64,000 bases of DNA from Voacanga thouarsii (taxonomy: Eukaryota > Streptophyta > Magnoliopsida > Gentianales > Apocynaceae). A program made the translations under genes and the position numbers. This document shows positions 34,690 to 46,900 of the stretch, one piece after another (position 1 is the stretch's first letter; each line of letters starts with the position of its first letter). Under the pieces are notes generated by a model. It did not search any database. It was not told where the DNA came from and worked only from the letters and a program-made list of their open reading frames with translations. The stretch lies in assembly GCA_026120185.1 (NCBI GenBank), contig JANUWF010003375.1, forward strand, positions 3,057,736 through 3,121,735, in the 5' to 3' direction.

Positions 34690-37600
34690 ATCTAGCTTGA
34701 GGCAACTTAACCCTGTCTGGGATAAACACAGTATAAGTCACCAATGGTTCACAACCAAGCTACATCTGTACAATAAATAACTCCCAATCTAACATGCTTA
34801 AACTCAACCAATTAACAACAACACCCAATTATGATAATAATGTTTTAGGAGTTCTAAAATTAATTGATAAGGTACTTTAGGGTTTATTATTAATTTACAG
34901 AATAAGAATAATTTAATATAACAATATTGATAGGTGTCATAAATAATAAATAAGTATATATAAAAGTATTAGTAAGAATATTAATAACAACATTAATAAT
35001 ATTAATATAAAATATATTAATATTAATTAATCCTATTATATATTTAATAATATTTAATAAAAATATTACTATTTATTTGTTTAATAAAGTAATATTAAAG
35101 TAATTGTTAACTTTGGAAATACTAATGTTGGCCGAAATGTTAATAAATTAAAATAAATAATGATACAAATAATATTTTATAATAATATTAATAATAAAAA
35201 ATAATAATAGTAGTAAAAGTAGCACTAATAATAATTTTTAATGACCATAGTGATATTACTAGTATTAAAAATTTAGGAGGGTGATACATATAGATATATT
35301 CATACATACATATATTCAATAAATAGAATGTCGATTTGTGCAAAATAGAATTGTAATGGTATTTATCACAACAAGAGTGGTACTATACCAATAATAATAT
35401 TAGCAGTGTATTCGATGTCAAAAATACAATGTAGGAGTATAAGCAAACAAATGGTGGTAATAATCTCCATCATTCATCAAAACATCTTATACTAGTGATA
35501 TAAAGTCTCAAATTGCAATATACTACTGAACATGTAATAACCCTAATTCTCAAATCATAATCCAACAATAATTCATAAGCATTAATACCAATCACAATCT
35601 TTATATCATAAAATTATTCTCTTCATACCCACATGCATATTTCCATCCCAACACTATCAAATCAACATATCAATTTCATCATCCTAATAATCTTGAATTC
35701 GAAAATAAGGAAGTTATGGAAAGAATACTTGTTTGATGACCGTTTGAGTCGAAGGTGTTGTCTTGACAAATAAAGGCCCTTACGTACTTTGATGAATCCT
35801 CTAATGATTGAAGTTGTCGAAAGAAGGCCACCAATGGTTCAGCTAAGAGAGAGAGAGAGTGAGGGAGAGATTCAGATTATGAAGAAAAGAAGATAAAGAA
35901 GAGAAGAAGAGTGAGATGGTTGAACTTATTTTACCTTTTTGGTGTTCTTCTTATCTTGAATAAAAATGTTTGTTTGATCCGAAAGAAAGATCAACTTTGG
36001 TTGATTTGGTGTTATGAAATGTACTAAGGGTGAGTATAGATTGAATCCTAGTTGATTTGAAGGATTTAGAGTGATTTGGGATTATTAGAAGTGGCTAAAG
36101 TTTAAAGACGTGTAGTGTGTGTTTTTGGTATTCTTGAGAACATAAGAGAAAGTTGAGAGGAGAGGGAGAGTGTTCTTTGGAGGGTGATGGCTGAATGGCC
36201 TTGCTAGAGGGGAGAGGATTTGGTTATGCCAAGGGAGACAGAGACTAGAGCTAATTCAGATTTCAAAATGAAGAAAAAGTGGAGGTTTTTGAGGTGTAGG
36301 ATTTGCTAATGGTGATTTCTTCTTGAAGGTCTCTAGTCCTTCAATAGTGGTTTACTAATTTAGCTAAGTTTTGGTAGTGAAATGGAGAACTATTCTAGCC
36401 TTAGTGCTGGCCGAAAATGGCTATGCAAGAGGAGTGAAAATTCTAGTTTACTAGACTAGTTAGGTGAGTGTTTAAGGGAGCAAAGATGGGATTTAATTTT
36501 CAAGTTCAAAATGTTTTGAATGGAGTGAAGTTATGAGAGGTTTGAGGTGGTTTAATGGAGTTCTAATGGCCATGGTTGGCGAAGATGGTAAGTTGTTCAG
36601 CTATGGTGTTCATGATGGCCGAAAATGATGAAGGGAATGAAGGAGAAAACTAATTTTTATCTTTACTAACAAAGCTGGAAAAATTCTGGTAACTTAGCTA
36701 CAAGAGTTCATAAAATCTAGGATGATTTGCCAGCAAGAGTTTGAATTATTTTGAATGGATTTGCAGCTGTAAAATAGGAGTGTTTCAAGGTCTATTAATG
36801 GTGGCTTTCAGCCATCATCTTGAAGAAGAAGGAGAAGAACTTTAGATGAACTAATGCATGGGTTGAATGCTCAAACTCCTTTGGCTAAAATACTTTGTAG
36901 TTTGCTGGAAAATTTTCTGGTTTAATGAAGCTATTTTAGCTCCAAAATTCCAAAGAATATCCAGCTTCAACTCACACGAAATGGCTGTTTGATAGCAAGG
37001 AAAGAAAAGCTAACTTTGCTCCACATTTTCAGAAATTTAACCTAGAGAAAGTGCTGAAAATAATTCTAGATTTGCACCAAAATATGAATAAACAAAATAA
37101 AGTTCTTTAGAGAAGAAACCATGGTGATTTAATCTTAGAAAACAACCACACTATTATCCCTCCTAAGTTTCGGCCAACTAACCTCCAAAAGCTGGAATTT
37201 TTGTTAAGAAAATTCAAGTCCAAGATAATTCAAAATATTTCATAAGAAAATTAAAACAATTAAAGAAATATGGGTATTTTAAATTCAAATATGCTAGGAC
37301 ACGGGTTGCTAAAATAATGGAGATTAAAACTCCTCTAGATTTTCTTTTAGGTTAAGATCACATGGTTAGAATGTTACCATTGTGTCTCCCCAAGATAACA
37401 TTCCTAATTTCATGGAATACAAGAAATAAAATTCAAACATTAGTTAGGATAATTAAAAATAATACTTAGTTGATGGGATTTGAACTTAAGACCATAGGAA
37501 TTAACTATAAAGCTCTAATTACTTAACCACATTAAATATTGCTCTTATTTTTCCAACCTAATTCTCTTCCCTTCTAAAACCCAAGCCTCTTCCTATCTCA

Positions 37601-37777
37601 TCTATAAGTAAAATTTCCTAATTACCCTCAAGACTCTACAAGCACAATTAAACCATATAATCTACATACAACAAATTCAAACACACAACCTCATCTAGTA
37701 AATATATTTTTATGAAATTTGTCATGGAATTCAACCCTTCCCTCTAATTCTAGGATAGTCTTAGGTGGGGTTTTACA
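34690..37777 (-). repeat. 3' LTR of element B, third piece
   Basis: It resumes after the copia LTR with ACTTAACCCTGTCTGGGATAAAC, matching CCTCGCCTGGGGTAAACAC at about 838 and CCCCACCTGGGGTAAAT at about 29908. It ends GGGGTTTTACA at 37777, followed by the polypurine tract. The first half is very AT-rich (about 34800-35300). Confidence 0.85.
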
Positions 37778-37792
37778 TCCTCCCATTCTTAG
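37778..37792 (-). other. Polypurine tract of element B
   Basis: On the minus strand TAAGAATGGGAGGA directly precedes the TGTAAAACC LTR start. The related element C has CTAAAGGGGAGGGGA at the same place. Confidence 0.8.
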
Positions 37793-39060
37793 AAGAAATT
37801 CATCTTGAAATTCAGCGTGTACCTTTATCTCAAGTAGGGATATTTCTGTGTCATCCATTCTTTCGTCTCCCAAGTGGCATCTTGTGTGCCGTATGCTCCT
37901 ACTGTACCTTCACCATTAGTATTTGTTTATTCCAGAGAGTCTTGATACTTTGGTCTAGAATTTTAACCAGTTTTTCTACGTAATTCAAGTCGAGTCTCAA
38001 TATCAGCTGTTCATCGTTCAAAACATGTTCTAGGTCAAACTTGTACTTCTTCAGTTGTGACATATGGAATACATCATGTATTCCTGTCAAACCATCTGGC
38101 AAATCCAGTTTCTAAGTAATAGGCCCAATTCTCTCCGTGATTGGGAATGGATCCAAATATCTCGGATTCAGCTTTCTACTTTTTGAATGCTTCAAGATTC
38201 CTCTACTATGAGTCAACCTAAAAAACACACTATCTCCTACCTGGAAATCCAACTCCCTTCATCTATTATCTACATAACCCTTTTGTCGACTCTGAGCTAC
38301 CTTCAGTCCCTCTCTTATTGTTTTCACTTTGTCTGCCATATCCTGAATGCAAACTTCACTAGACTTGCGTATGTGCCCGTCCTCTGACCAACTTCAGTAC
38401 AAAGGCACTTGACACTTGTGTCCATACATCGTTTCATATGGAGCCATACTAATTGAAGATTGGTAATTATTATTATAAGCTAACTCAGCATATGGTATGC
38501 AATTAATCCATTTATCCCCAAAATCCAGTATGCAAGCCCTTAGCATATTTTCTAATATCTGAATAACCTTCTGTCACTGACCATCGGTTTGTGGGTGTGC
38601 CGTTATGCTAAACTTCAAACTAGAACCCATTGATTCTTGAAACTTGGCCCAAAATCTTGATGTAAACCTCGGATCTCGGTCAGACACGATACTCAAAGGT
38701 TTACCATGCAATCTAACTATCTCCCGTACATATGTTTGAGCTAACTTTTCTATTGAGTCTCTTAAATTTACTAGAATAAAATGCACTGATTTAGTCAATA
38801 CCACTACCCATATGGCATCCTTTTGGATTTTTTCCATAGGCAATCTGGTAACGAAATCCATTGTTACCTCTTCCCACTTCCATTCTGGTATTGGCAAAGG
38901 TTGCAATAATCCCGCCATCTTCTGCTGTTCTACTTTAACCTTCTGATAGGTTAGGCATGTAGAGACATACTTCAGAACATCCCTCTTCATTTTAGGCAAC
39001 CAATAGGCTTTCTTCAGGTCTTGATACATTTTCACTTCTCCCAAATGAATAGTATACTTG
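37793..39060 (-). pseudogene. Integrase and chromodomain of element B
   Basis: The frame 38574-39044 has the zinc-binding end (MKRDVLKYVSTCLTYQK), where the second Cys of the CxxC pair is Tyr. The catalytic core follows (VTMDFVTRLPM with the first Asp, VSDRDPRFTSRFW with the second). Expected Glu-containing SERVIQ-type sequence comes after HPQTDGQ in broken frame. The C-terminal frame 37899-38102 starts LTGIHDVFHMSQLKKY and runs into a chromodomain (VEKLVKILDQS, KQILMVKV). After a frameshift, ATWETKEWM and KYPYL complete the chromodomain signature. In chromoviruses this domain directs integration to heterochromatin. Stops and frameshifts make it inactive. Confidence 0.88.
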
Positions 39061-40620
39061 CTTCTATGTGCCTCATCTAAAATCTTTTTCCTTAGCTCCT
39101 GCTCATTAGGTACACACAGGCGATCTCAAAAGTACATTACTCCCTCCTCGTCTTGCTGGAAACCATTGCCTTCCCTCTTAAGTACTTTGTTCTTAAAAGG
39201 TTGAAACTCCATATTGTTTTGCTGTGCTTTGATGATTTTTTGCCTTAGGTCCTGTATTAATCTCAGATTTTCGATGTAAATCCTTACTTCCTGTACCTCA
39301 GTCTTCCTATCCAACACCCCTTGAACTATCTGAGTCTCTTGAATTCTCAATCTGGCCATTTTGAATTTACGACTTAAGGCATCAGCAACTACGTTGGCCT
39401 TCCCTGGGTGGTAGTTGATGGGACAATTATATTCCTTCAGGAATTCCATCCATCTCCACTATCTCAAATTCAAGTCCTTCTGAGTAAAAATATATTTCAG
39501 ACTCTTGTGGTTCGTGAACACTTCATACTCGGCTCCATATAAATAATATCACCATTTCTTCAAAGAAAAAACAATGGCAACCAATTCTAAATCATGTGTT
39601 AGGTAATTGATTTCATGAGGATTCCACTTTAGCGAGGCATAGGCTATTACCTTCCTATCCTGCATCAACACCACTCTTAAACCCTTCTTAGACGAGTCAG
39701 TATACAAAGCATAGGGTTTTTCTCCCTATGAAAAACTCAGTATTGGAGCTATCATTAATCTCTGCTTTAGCTCTTGGAAACTTTTCTCGCACTCTCATCC
39801 CAGATAAAGGGTACATTTTTTCTCAACAATTAGGTTATAGGTGATGCTAAAGTTGAGAACCCCTTAATAAACCACCAATAATAATTAGCTAGCCCCAAGA
39901 AGCTTCTAATCTTAGTTATGTTCTCCAGCTGTTTCTAGTTTGAAACCGCTTCAATTTTTGTTGGATCCACTTTAATTCCATCATTTGATATCACATGGCC
40001 AAGAAATGACACATTGTGTAGCCAAAATTTGCACTTGCTAAATTTGGCTTAGAACTTGTATTCTCTTAGCTTCTCTAATACCAACTTTAGGTGTCCGCAT
40101 GGTCTTTTGGGCTCTTAGAGCATATGAGTATATCATCGATGAATACCACCATGAATTTATCTAAGTATGGTTGGAAAACATGGTGCATCAAATCCATAAA
40201 TACTGCCGGTGTATTAGTCACCCCAAAAGGCATTACTACGAACTCGTAGTGATCATATCTAGTGTTAAAAGCCATCTTGGGAATATCTTCCTCCTTAATC
40301 CACAGTTGGTAATATCCCTACCTCAAATCTAGTTTAGAATAACAGTTAGAGCCTTGCAATTAGTCAAACAACTCATCAATCAAAGGTAGTGGATATTTGT
40401 TCTTAATGGTCAAATTATTCAACCCCCGATAGTTGATGCACAATCTTAAGGTTCCGTCCTTCTTCTTCACAAATAGCACTGGGGCTCCCCAAGGTGATGT
40501 GCTAGGCCTTATATAACCTTGCTTCATCAACTCTTCTAGTTGCTCCTTTAGTTCCTTCAATTATGTTGGTGCTATCCGATATGGGCTACGTGATACAAGG
40601 TTTACTCTTGGAATCAGATC
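39061..40620 (-). pseudogene. pol: Reverse transcriptase and RNase H of element B
   Basis: RT blocks: frame 40360-40560 ([45 protein letters not shown]) and frame 40087-40275 ([18 protein letters not shown], with catalytic FIDD in [12 protein letters not shown]). RNase H remnants span about 39480-39760 (TDSSKKGL in broken frame), and the connection to integrase reads [20 protein letters not shown] at 39360-39449. The wording is Tekay/Del type. The catalytic box is intact, but stops separate the pieces. Confidence 0.88.
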
Positions 40621-40699
40621 TATGGTGAACTCAACTTCCCGAGTGGGAGGAAGAGAAATAAGTTTAGCTGGAAACACATTAGGAAAATTCTTCACCACC

Positions 40700-41330
40700 T
40701 AAGTACTTTCCAGGGTGCACTGATCTTTTGGCTTATTATCATGTAAGCCAAGTATCCGTGACATCCTTGCTTTAGCAACTTTCAGGCTTTTGCTTCAACT
40801 ATCAAAAACTTCAACTCTTTTACTCATTTGCCGTTGAATTCCAGCACATCGCAACCAGGTCTGATGAATTGAATAGACTTATTCTTACAATCTACCTTAA
40901 CTCCATACTTAGCTAGCCAATCCATACCTAAAATTATGTTATAATCACCAATAGCTAAAACTATCAGGTCTCCCTCCAAGTTCTCCTTCCCAACTCTAAC
41001 CTTATAATTCTGCACATACTTGTCTACTTATACCATCTTCCCCAAGGGCGTACTCACCAACAGAGTATAAGGTAGCTCAATTCCATCCCAACCCAAATAA
41101 TATGCACAATTCTTGTTTAGATAGAAATGGGTGGATCCAGGTCTATTAAAGCATTAACTGAACGTTCTTGGATAGTAAATGTACCTTCCATCATTATCGT
41201 ATCTGCTTCGACTTCCTCTCGGTTAAGTGCAAAGACCTTCGCTTTTACTTGTGGCTTCTGGGTTCCATTTCCCAAGGCTCCTGTGTTATTAGCTCTATTG
41301 GCTCCCGCGGTCTGTGCTGGGTTTCTTTGC
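40700..41330 (-). pseudogene. Protease and gag-pro junction of element B
   Basis: The upstream frame (41117-41446) reads VKAKVFALNREEVEADTIM, then MEGTFTIQERSVNALID. At the active site the expected DPGSTHS becomes DLDPPIS because one C is missing near 41130-41140, a frameshift exactly at the catalytic motif. The downstream frame 40824-41015 has the second half of the protease (GDYNIILGMDWLAKY, then VDCKNKSIQF). A duplicated stretch of about 22 bases (41230-41254 and 41347-41370) lies next to the junction with LTR fragment F. Confidence 0.8.
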
Positions 41331-41920
41331 CCAATGTGTGGGGTTTGTGCAAAAACCTTCGCTTTTACATTATGTTTAGAATGCACAATATGTGGTATCC
41401 TGATCATTCTCTTGTCATTATGCACAATATGTGGTGCCATGCCCATTTTTTAGAGTGGTTGCTTTTATTTTATACAATGTATGTCAATGGAAAAAAAACA
41501 CCACTCATCGCTTTGCGAAATTTATTTGTGACTTGACAACACTTTTCTTTTATAATTGTTTCTCAACTTACATACATGAATTATTTTCCTGAAATATCTT
41601 GAGCACACACAGGGCTTACTGGGAATTATTTCTCACCACCTTATCATGTCATATTTTCAGGTCAATCATGTTGTGAAGGTTGATTGATTAGTGTTGCCTT
41701 ACAATGAAGACTCATTTTAATTGTATTTAATTTTGAGAGATTTTAGTTAACGTTTATTTGTTTTGAGGCTTTACCAAGTATTGGTTTGATTTGTAATAAG
41801 TTTAAATTTTGGTGTGTTCTTTTCATTTCTTCTGTGTGTCATAGTTATGAAGACCTCTTATCTTAAGGATAGGGCATTATTATCACCCCTATTAGGATAC
41901 ATAGGCAGTGAGGTGTTACA
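41331..41920 (+). repeat. Opposite-orientation gypsy LTR end (F)
   Basis: It ends GAGGTGTTACA at 41920 and carries the LTR blocks CACAATATGTGG (twice, a variant of CCACACTTTGTGC read in reverse), GCACACACAGGGCTTACTG and ATTTCTCACC in the plus-strand order seen at 25740-26219. It is about three quarters identical to the reverse complement of 22504-22809 by eye. The flank is TGGAA against TGGCA at the left of B. Confidence 0.75.
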
Positions 41921-42099
41921 TGGAAATTGCCTGTGTCTTGTGTACACATTATTTTGGGTTGTTCACAGTTACTAGGCGGGGACACCTAGTGTATTCAATC
42001 CCTTACTGTCTCGATGGTGATTGATATCAAGATTAGGACCCCTGGACTTAATGTGTCAAGAAAAATATTCTAAATCTTCGACAATACAAAGTTAAGTAC
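41921..42099 (+). mobile_element. Solo gypsy LTR E, second piece
   Basis: A stretch of 179 bases between the B/F block and the Sirevirus, ending in AGTAC (42095-42099), the target duplication of the Sirevirus. It is assigned to LTR E by position; no internal gypsy or copia motif is present. Confidence 0.65.
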
Positions 42100-43366
42100 T
42101 GAAAAACCTTAGAGGGGGGGGGGGGTGAATAAGGTTTTTGACAAATTTAAAATGCTATTTGAAAATTTTGTTTTGGGAAAACTCCTATGAATTTTAGATC
42201 GAAGAGACTTGCTACAACGAGAGGTTTTTGAAATGACTTAAGGATTAACTGCACTCTGAATCAGACAAGACACACGGTGCAATTAATGCTAGAGTGAAAA
42301 TGAGTTGGTGAGAACCATAAAGATTTCTTTTGAGAGATTAAAAAAATTTTGTGCAAGAAAGATTGCAGCTAACTGAAATTAAATGTAGAGAGAGATAACA
42401 TAAGATTTATAGTGGTTCGATCTACTAAGATCTATGTCCACTACCTTAAACTTATACTTAAGGATTTTCAACCAGATTTCATTCACCCAACTCAGTGGTA
42501 TCAATTTACACCAAATACATGAGAGGATCACCACACTTAGTTTTACCAAAACATTTCAATCAACCAATAAATCAAGGTTCACCCCAAATAAGTTTTACAC
42601 CACAACCTTGATACACAAAGATGATTGTAGAAATAAAATAAAAATGGCTCATTCTTTTGAGGAGTTATACAAGATAAATGAGCTCAAACAACCTGTACCT
42701 TTTAAACACAATTTGATTTCACTTTAAAGCCCTATGAAAAAGGAGATTTTTATATTCTATAGAGCAAGAGTGTTTCTTAGAAGGATAGGACAAAAATTTG
42801 CTTTCAAATCGAGTTTTGAAACCTTTTATAGAGGTAAAAAGTAGAGTTCCAATGGCTAGATTTTTGCTGTCAGATTTTTCAGAGTTTTGGACGATGGTGT
42901 ATCCAAAATGTAAGTCCAAAATGGCATTTTTTTCAGACAAAATTGATTTGATACTATTCACAGAATTTTGGACAAAACTTTTGCATGTAGAGTCACCTTA
43001 AACATTTAATCTAAAATTCTGAAGATTTAAAACTTTGAAATGTTTTTGTTTTAGCGCTTTAAGGTAGAAATAAATAGAATCATAAGGTAAAGAAGACTCA
43101 GGAATTTACACAGATAATACCTTAGTAAAGATTCCTAATCTAAGGTTCTTCCATAATGAATTCTTAGTATGCAATCTTTTAAGCTTGATCTTCTACTTGA
43201 TCATCCATTCTCGGATTTTATTGCTCAAGAGTTTCTTAGCAATCTTATTTGCACGCCTTGGAAAAACTGAGGTTAAACATGTCCTATTACATGTAGATCA
43301 CACAAGTTAGTCCTCATCAATGTTTGTCATAAGTCAAAACACAGGAGAATGCCCTTAGGGCTAACT
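42100..43366 (-). repeat. 3' LTR of the Sirevirus
   Basis: The plus strand starts TGAAAAACCTTAGAG and ends GGGCTAACT where the partner has GAGCTAACA. A run of 12 G (42114-42125) replaces 5 G in the other LTR. Several TTTTGGAC and TCCAAAA motifs occur in opposite orientations at about 42895-42921. Confidence 0.92.
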
Positions 43367-44963
43367 ATCTCCCCCTTTTTGAGTGATGACAAACTCGATA
43401 GGATTGTGATATAAAGAATAATAATATGTACAGTACGGGCATGTTAGACCGAGAGAAATAAGAATATTTTTTATTGAAGTGCATTCTCTTATTATAGGAC
43501 TCAAAGAGTGCTTATGAGATTAAGATAAGAAATTAAAGCCAATACTCACAAATATGGCAGCCTATGGCCCAACCAACCTCCATATTCTCCTTCCTTCCAT
43601 CACTCAACTATTCCTTATGAGAATAGCCGCAATTAGTAAAAAAAGATATGAACACAAGGAGGTATAGAATATAAATCATAAGATGAAATTCTCTCTCTTA
43701 ATATATGTGTATATGAATATCTATGCGATTTGAAAGAAAAAGTAGATTCAAACTTTGGACTTCCAAAATGTGCATCCAAAATTAGGTGGAGTGAGACTAT
43801 GAAACTTTTGGACTCTAGGTTTTGAATGTCCAAACCATGTGTCCAAAATAGTGTAAAGATAGACAAAAGTTGTCCCCCTTTTAAAACTCATTTTTGGACT
43901 GGACTTTTGGATCAAGAAAATGTGTGTCCAAAACTCCCCCTATATATGTGCAGGAAACAACGAGTTGTCAGAAATTTTGATCCAGCCTAGTTTTCTCAAA
44001 AAATTTCAAACTTCAAGGAAAGTTTTGAGCAATGAAAGATATATTAATAACTAGCCTTATTAGCTAAGATTTTTAACACAGAGCATATCATAATAGCTTT
44101 CAAAACAGATAGATCAACAACCCCAATCTCAAATGATACCTTGACATATACTTCGAAACGCCTTTAACTAAAAAAAAGGATATCAAACTAGTTTTCAATG
44201 AGTCACTTAAATCTTTTTAGAAGGCAGCAAACTATGATCATAGTTAATCATAGATCACAAATCATGTTTATCATAAACCATTACATAACCAGTGCACATA
44301 AATTATAATTTATGTAGAAAGAAAAAAATTAGCACAACATGCTGGTTTGATCAAACCTAAATCCTAACATGAATTCCATTGAGAGTTTCACAGGATCTTA
44401 TGAACTATTTAGAGTCTGCATATAAGTATGTTGTAGCCTAAAACATAACAACTATTTCCAATCCATAGCAAAACATCGCACAACCATCTAATTTTGTAGT
44501 TCATCCAACGTTAGTCCAATCAGTGCACAATTACAATAATAATCAATAATAGCAACAATGAACAATTGGACTAATCACAATAATAATCAGTAATAGCAAC
44601 AGTGCAGAAGTAATAGCATAGCATTACATATCACAACCACACAGATCACAATAGCACAACATAGTACAATTTAATGCACAATCGCCATTTTTCTCCGAAT
44701 GCACATACTTAGTGCACAATCACAATCACAATCACAATCCACAATCATAATCCCAGCTACCATTTTTCTCCCCCTTTTGTCATCAATCAAAACATAGAAT
44801 AAGGAGAGAAATTAGTAAATATATTAAGCAGGGAAGATTATATATATTAAGCAGTTATAAGCTAAGCAAAGATAGTAGATAAAAAGTAGAAGGTAAATCG
44901 TTCAATGAAAAGCAGTAAGGAGTTTCTGGTAGAGGGAGGCTAGAAATCAATCCACTAAATCAA
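43367..44963 (-). promoter_or_regulatory. Sirevirus 3' non-coding region with multiple polypurine tracts
   Basis: Four polypurine motifs with AGGGGGA cores on the minus strand: next to the LTR (43367-43380), at 43871-43886, 43931-43942 and 44766-44779. The first and last share the context GATGACAAA just upstream. Multiple polypurine tracts upstream of the 3' LTR are a described Sirevirus signature. CACAAT repeats lie at about 44640-44740. I see no reading frame with a domain here. Confidence 0.75.
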
Positions 44964-46500
44964 TCACTCAGAAAATGTGAATAGTCTCGATCTTGGAGCC
45001 GACACCCTTTTTGGAATGTTATCCAACAAACCTACTGGACTTCTGTTTAACTACCACATGCTTCTGTCTCTTTCCAGATGAGACAGGGATTTAGTAGGGG
45101 CAAGGGGTGCTAATTCTTCTTGATGTGGGGATGTCGAACTTTCTTGCTTAGGGACTGTTATTTCCTTAACCTACTGCTCTTTCGCAGCTTCTTCTTCGAC
45201 CTCAGGGGTAGGTTGTTCTTCAGTTACCTTTTGTGGGGATGGGGCTGATGAAGTACATATTGTTTCATCCTTCTTAGCCTTTTCTTCCACAGTAGTTAGC
45301 CTATTACCAATAATTTGAATTTTTGAACTGAGGCTGTCCACTTTAACAACTAGCAAATTAATTGCATTCAGAATACTTTCACTGATGCCTTTATCCTGAG
45401 TCCTTTATTTGCCCTTGGTAGAGAATTTTTCCCGAGGTTCTATCTCAACCTTTCTCTTTGCTCTGGCAGATGGGGCACTCTTGCCTTCAGCTTTTACCTT
45501 TAACATCTTTTCTTTTTCATCATCAATCCACTTATTATCCAATCTCACATATCCCATTCGTTCAAATAACTCAAAGCAGTACATATTCATTTTTGAGGGC
45601 GCAGGGGTGACAGAATTCAGATCAGCACCAAAATGCCTAAACACCTTAGTCAATAGGTTTTCATAAGGTAGAGCTTTGCTGGAGGTATTCTTGGTTTGCA
45701 TCATCAACTTGGCAGCAAGATACCCAAAACTTCTTGGCCTATTTTTAGCTAGTGCCAGCATAATCACCATTTGTATAATTTGATGGAAGTTTTGTGTCTA
45801 AAGCTTGGAACCACCATAGTTGAAACCATGTGGTGTAGGATCCTACCCTGTCCATTCAGCCATTTCATGTTTCTATCACTCGAGTTTTTAAAACTCTTTC
45901 GGCCAGTAAATATGCTTTCAAACTTCTCCAAATCGAACAGATCAGTTCCTTCTGGGAACCTGTTCAATTCAAAATACTGAATCCCGCCATCTCTAACCTC
46001 ACACATTCCGTTCAACAGGCGGTGATGAAATTCAAGATTTTTACCCCCAACTCTAGAGGTGTACCACCGAACCATGAACACTCCTCCAGTTTCCTCTAAT
46101 CGGCCTTTTCTCAGGTTAGCATAAAATTCTCAAAAGAGTGAGGTAAAAAATTTCTCATCAACAGATAACAGGGCTCCTCACACAAGAGTCTCAAACATAT
46201 TTAACACATTTGAAAAATTTAGAAAAGTTGCTAGATTTACACGATAGCAAACAATCATCGTTCAATTTCTCGAAACCTACTCATTAAAATCAGATTCACT
46301 TTTGAATCTAAAAAGTGAGGTACCTGGGTCTCAGAACTTTCCTATTTCAGAGGTGATTTAGAAGAGTCACTCTGAGAAGCCAAGAGTTTTGGAGCGACTT
46401 CTTTTCCTTTTTCCGTTGTTGTTGATTTCTTCTTCTTCATTGGAGATATTTTTCAGACTCTCTTAGACTTCGGCGTGGTTGATTTTGGTGATTTTGCCAT
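44964..46500 (-). pseudogene. Additional ORF in envelope position, plant-transposon-protein-like domain
   Basis: It starts at ATG 46500 (MAKSPKSTTPKSKRV), a basic Ser/Lys-rich N-terminus with early stops and frameshifts. A recognisable core follows: EFYANLRKGRLEETGG, FMVRWYTSRVGGKNLEF (frame 45764-46081), LNRFPEGTDLFDLEKF, GRILHHMVSTMVVP. After a frameshift come MLALAKNRPRSFGYLAAKLM and LTKVFRHFGADLNSV (frame 45405-45770), then a charged tail (VEEKAKKDE, PEVEEEAAKEQ). The pattern resembles the putative plant transposon protein domain often found in LTR elements; this is from memory of the family and should be searched. It lies on the same strand as gag-pol, between pol and the 3' LTR, where Sireviruses carry an envelope-like gene. 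I see no clear transmembrane segment. Confidence 0.65.
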
Positions 46501-46900
46501 TGTAATTAGAGGATGAAGGCTTGGACTTTCGGTTGTTTGAAGAGAAGCTCAAAAGATTTTGAGGGAGAAAAGATGAAATATGGTTGGTTTCAGAATTTAG
46601 GAGAGAAGGGAGAGAGAAAACCTTTTGTGAGTTCCTAGGAAGTTGTGACAGTAAGTACACTCAAGTACATTAGAAAAAGCCTTTTCATCAGAGATTTCAA
46701 AAGGTGGCTTGAGAAAAGCGCTAATATTTTGAAATTTAAAAAGAAAAAATTGGAAGTAGTTATTCTTGAAGGATATACAAAACATCAGAGGTGATTCTAT
46801 TTTAGATTCAGGCTTGATCCAAAATGTTCATCCAAAAAGGAACTCCCTCAAGAGAGAGTTGTGGAAGTGAGTTTTGGACTTATTTTTCAAAATGCTGTAT
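46501..46900 (-). other. Spacer between pol and additional ORF
   Basis: No domain is seen. TCCAAAA and TTTTGGAC motifs like those in the LTR and 3' region recur at about 46800-46920. Confidence 0.5.

Larger units (their letters stand above)
22504..41330 (-). mobile_element. Tekay/Del-type gypsy element B, 3' part (nested insertions inside)
   Basis: A minus-strand element: its 3' LTR occupies 22504-22809, 26225 to about 26925, and 34690-37777 on the plus strand (about 4.1 kb in total), and pol lies at 37790-41330. Lineage is set by the chromodomain downstream of integrase, the RT wording and the long TGTAAAACC...GGTGTTACA LTR. The gag and 5' LTR are absent: at about 41331 the sequence passes into an opposite-orientation LTR end. 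It lies inside solo LTR E and the left flank is TGGCA. The left LTR part is interrupted by solo LTR 22810-26219, and the middle by the non-coding copia element with its LTR at 28479-34689. Confidence 0.82.

Noticed and set aside
44640..44740. Short CACAAT repeats as a CRISPR-like array
   Set aside because: The units are 5-6 bases with no unique spacers, in a plant retrotransposon; a simple repeat.
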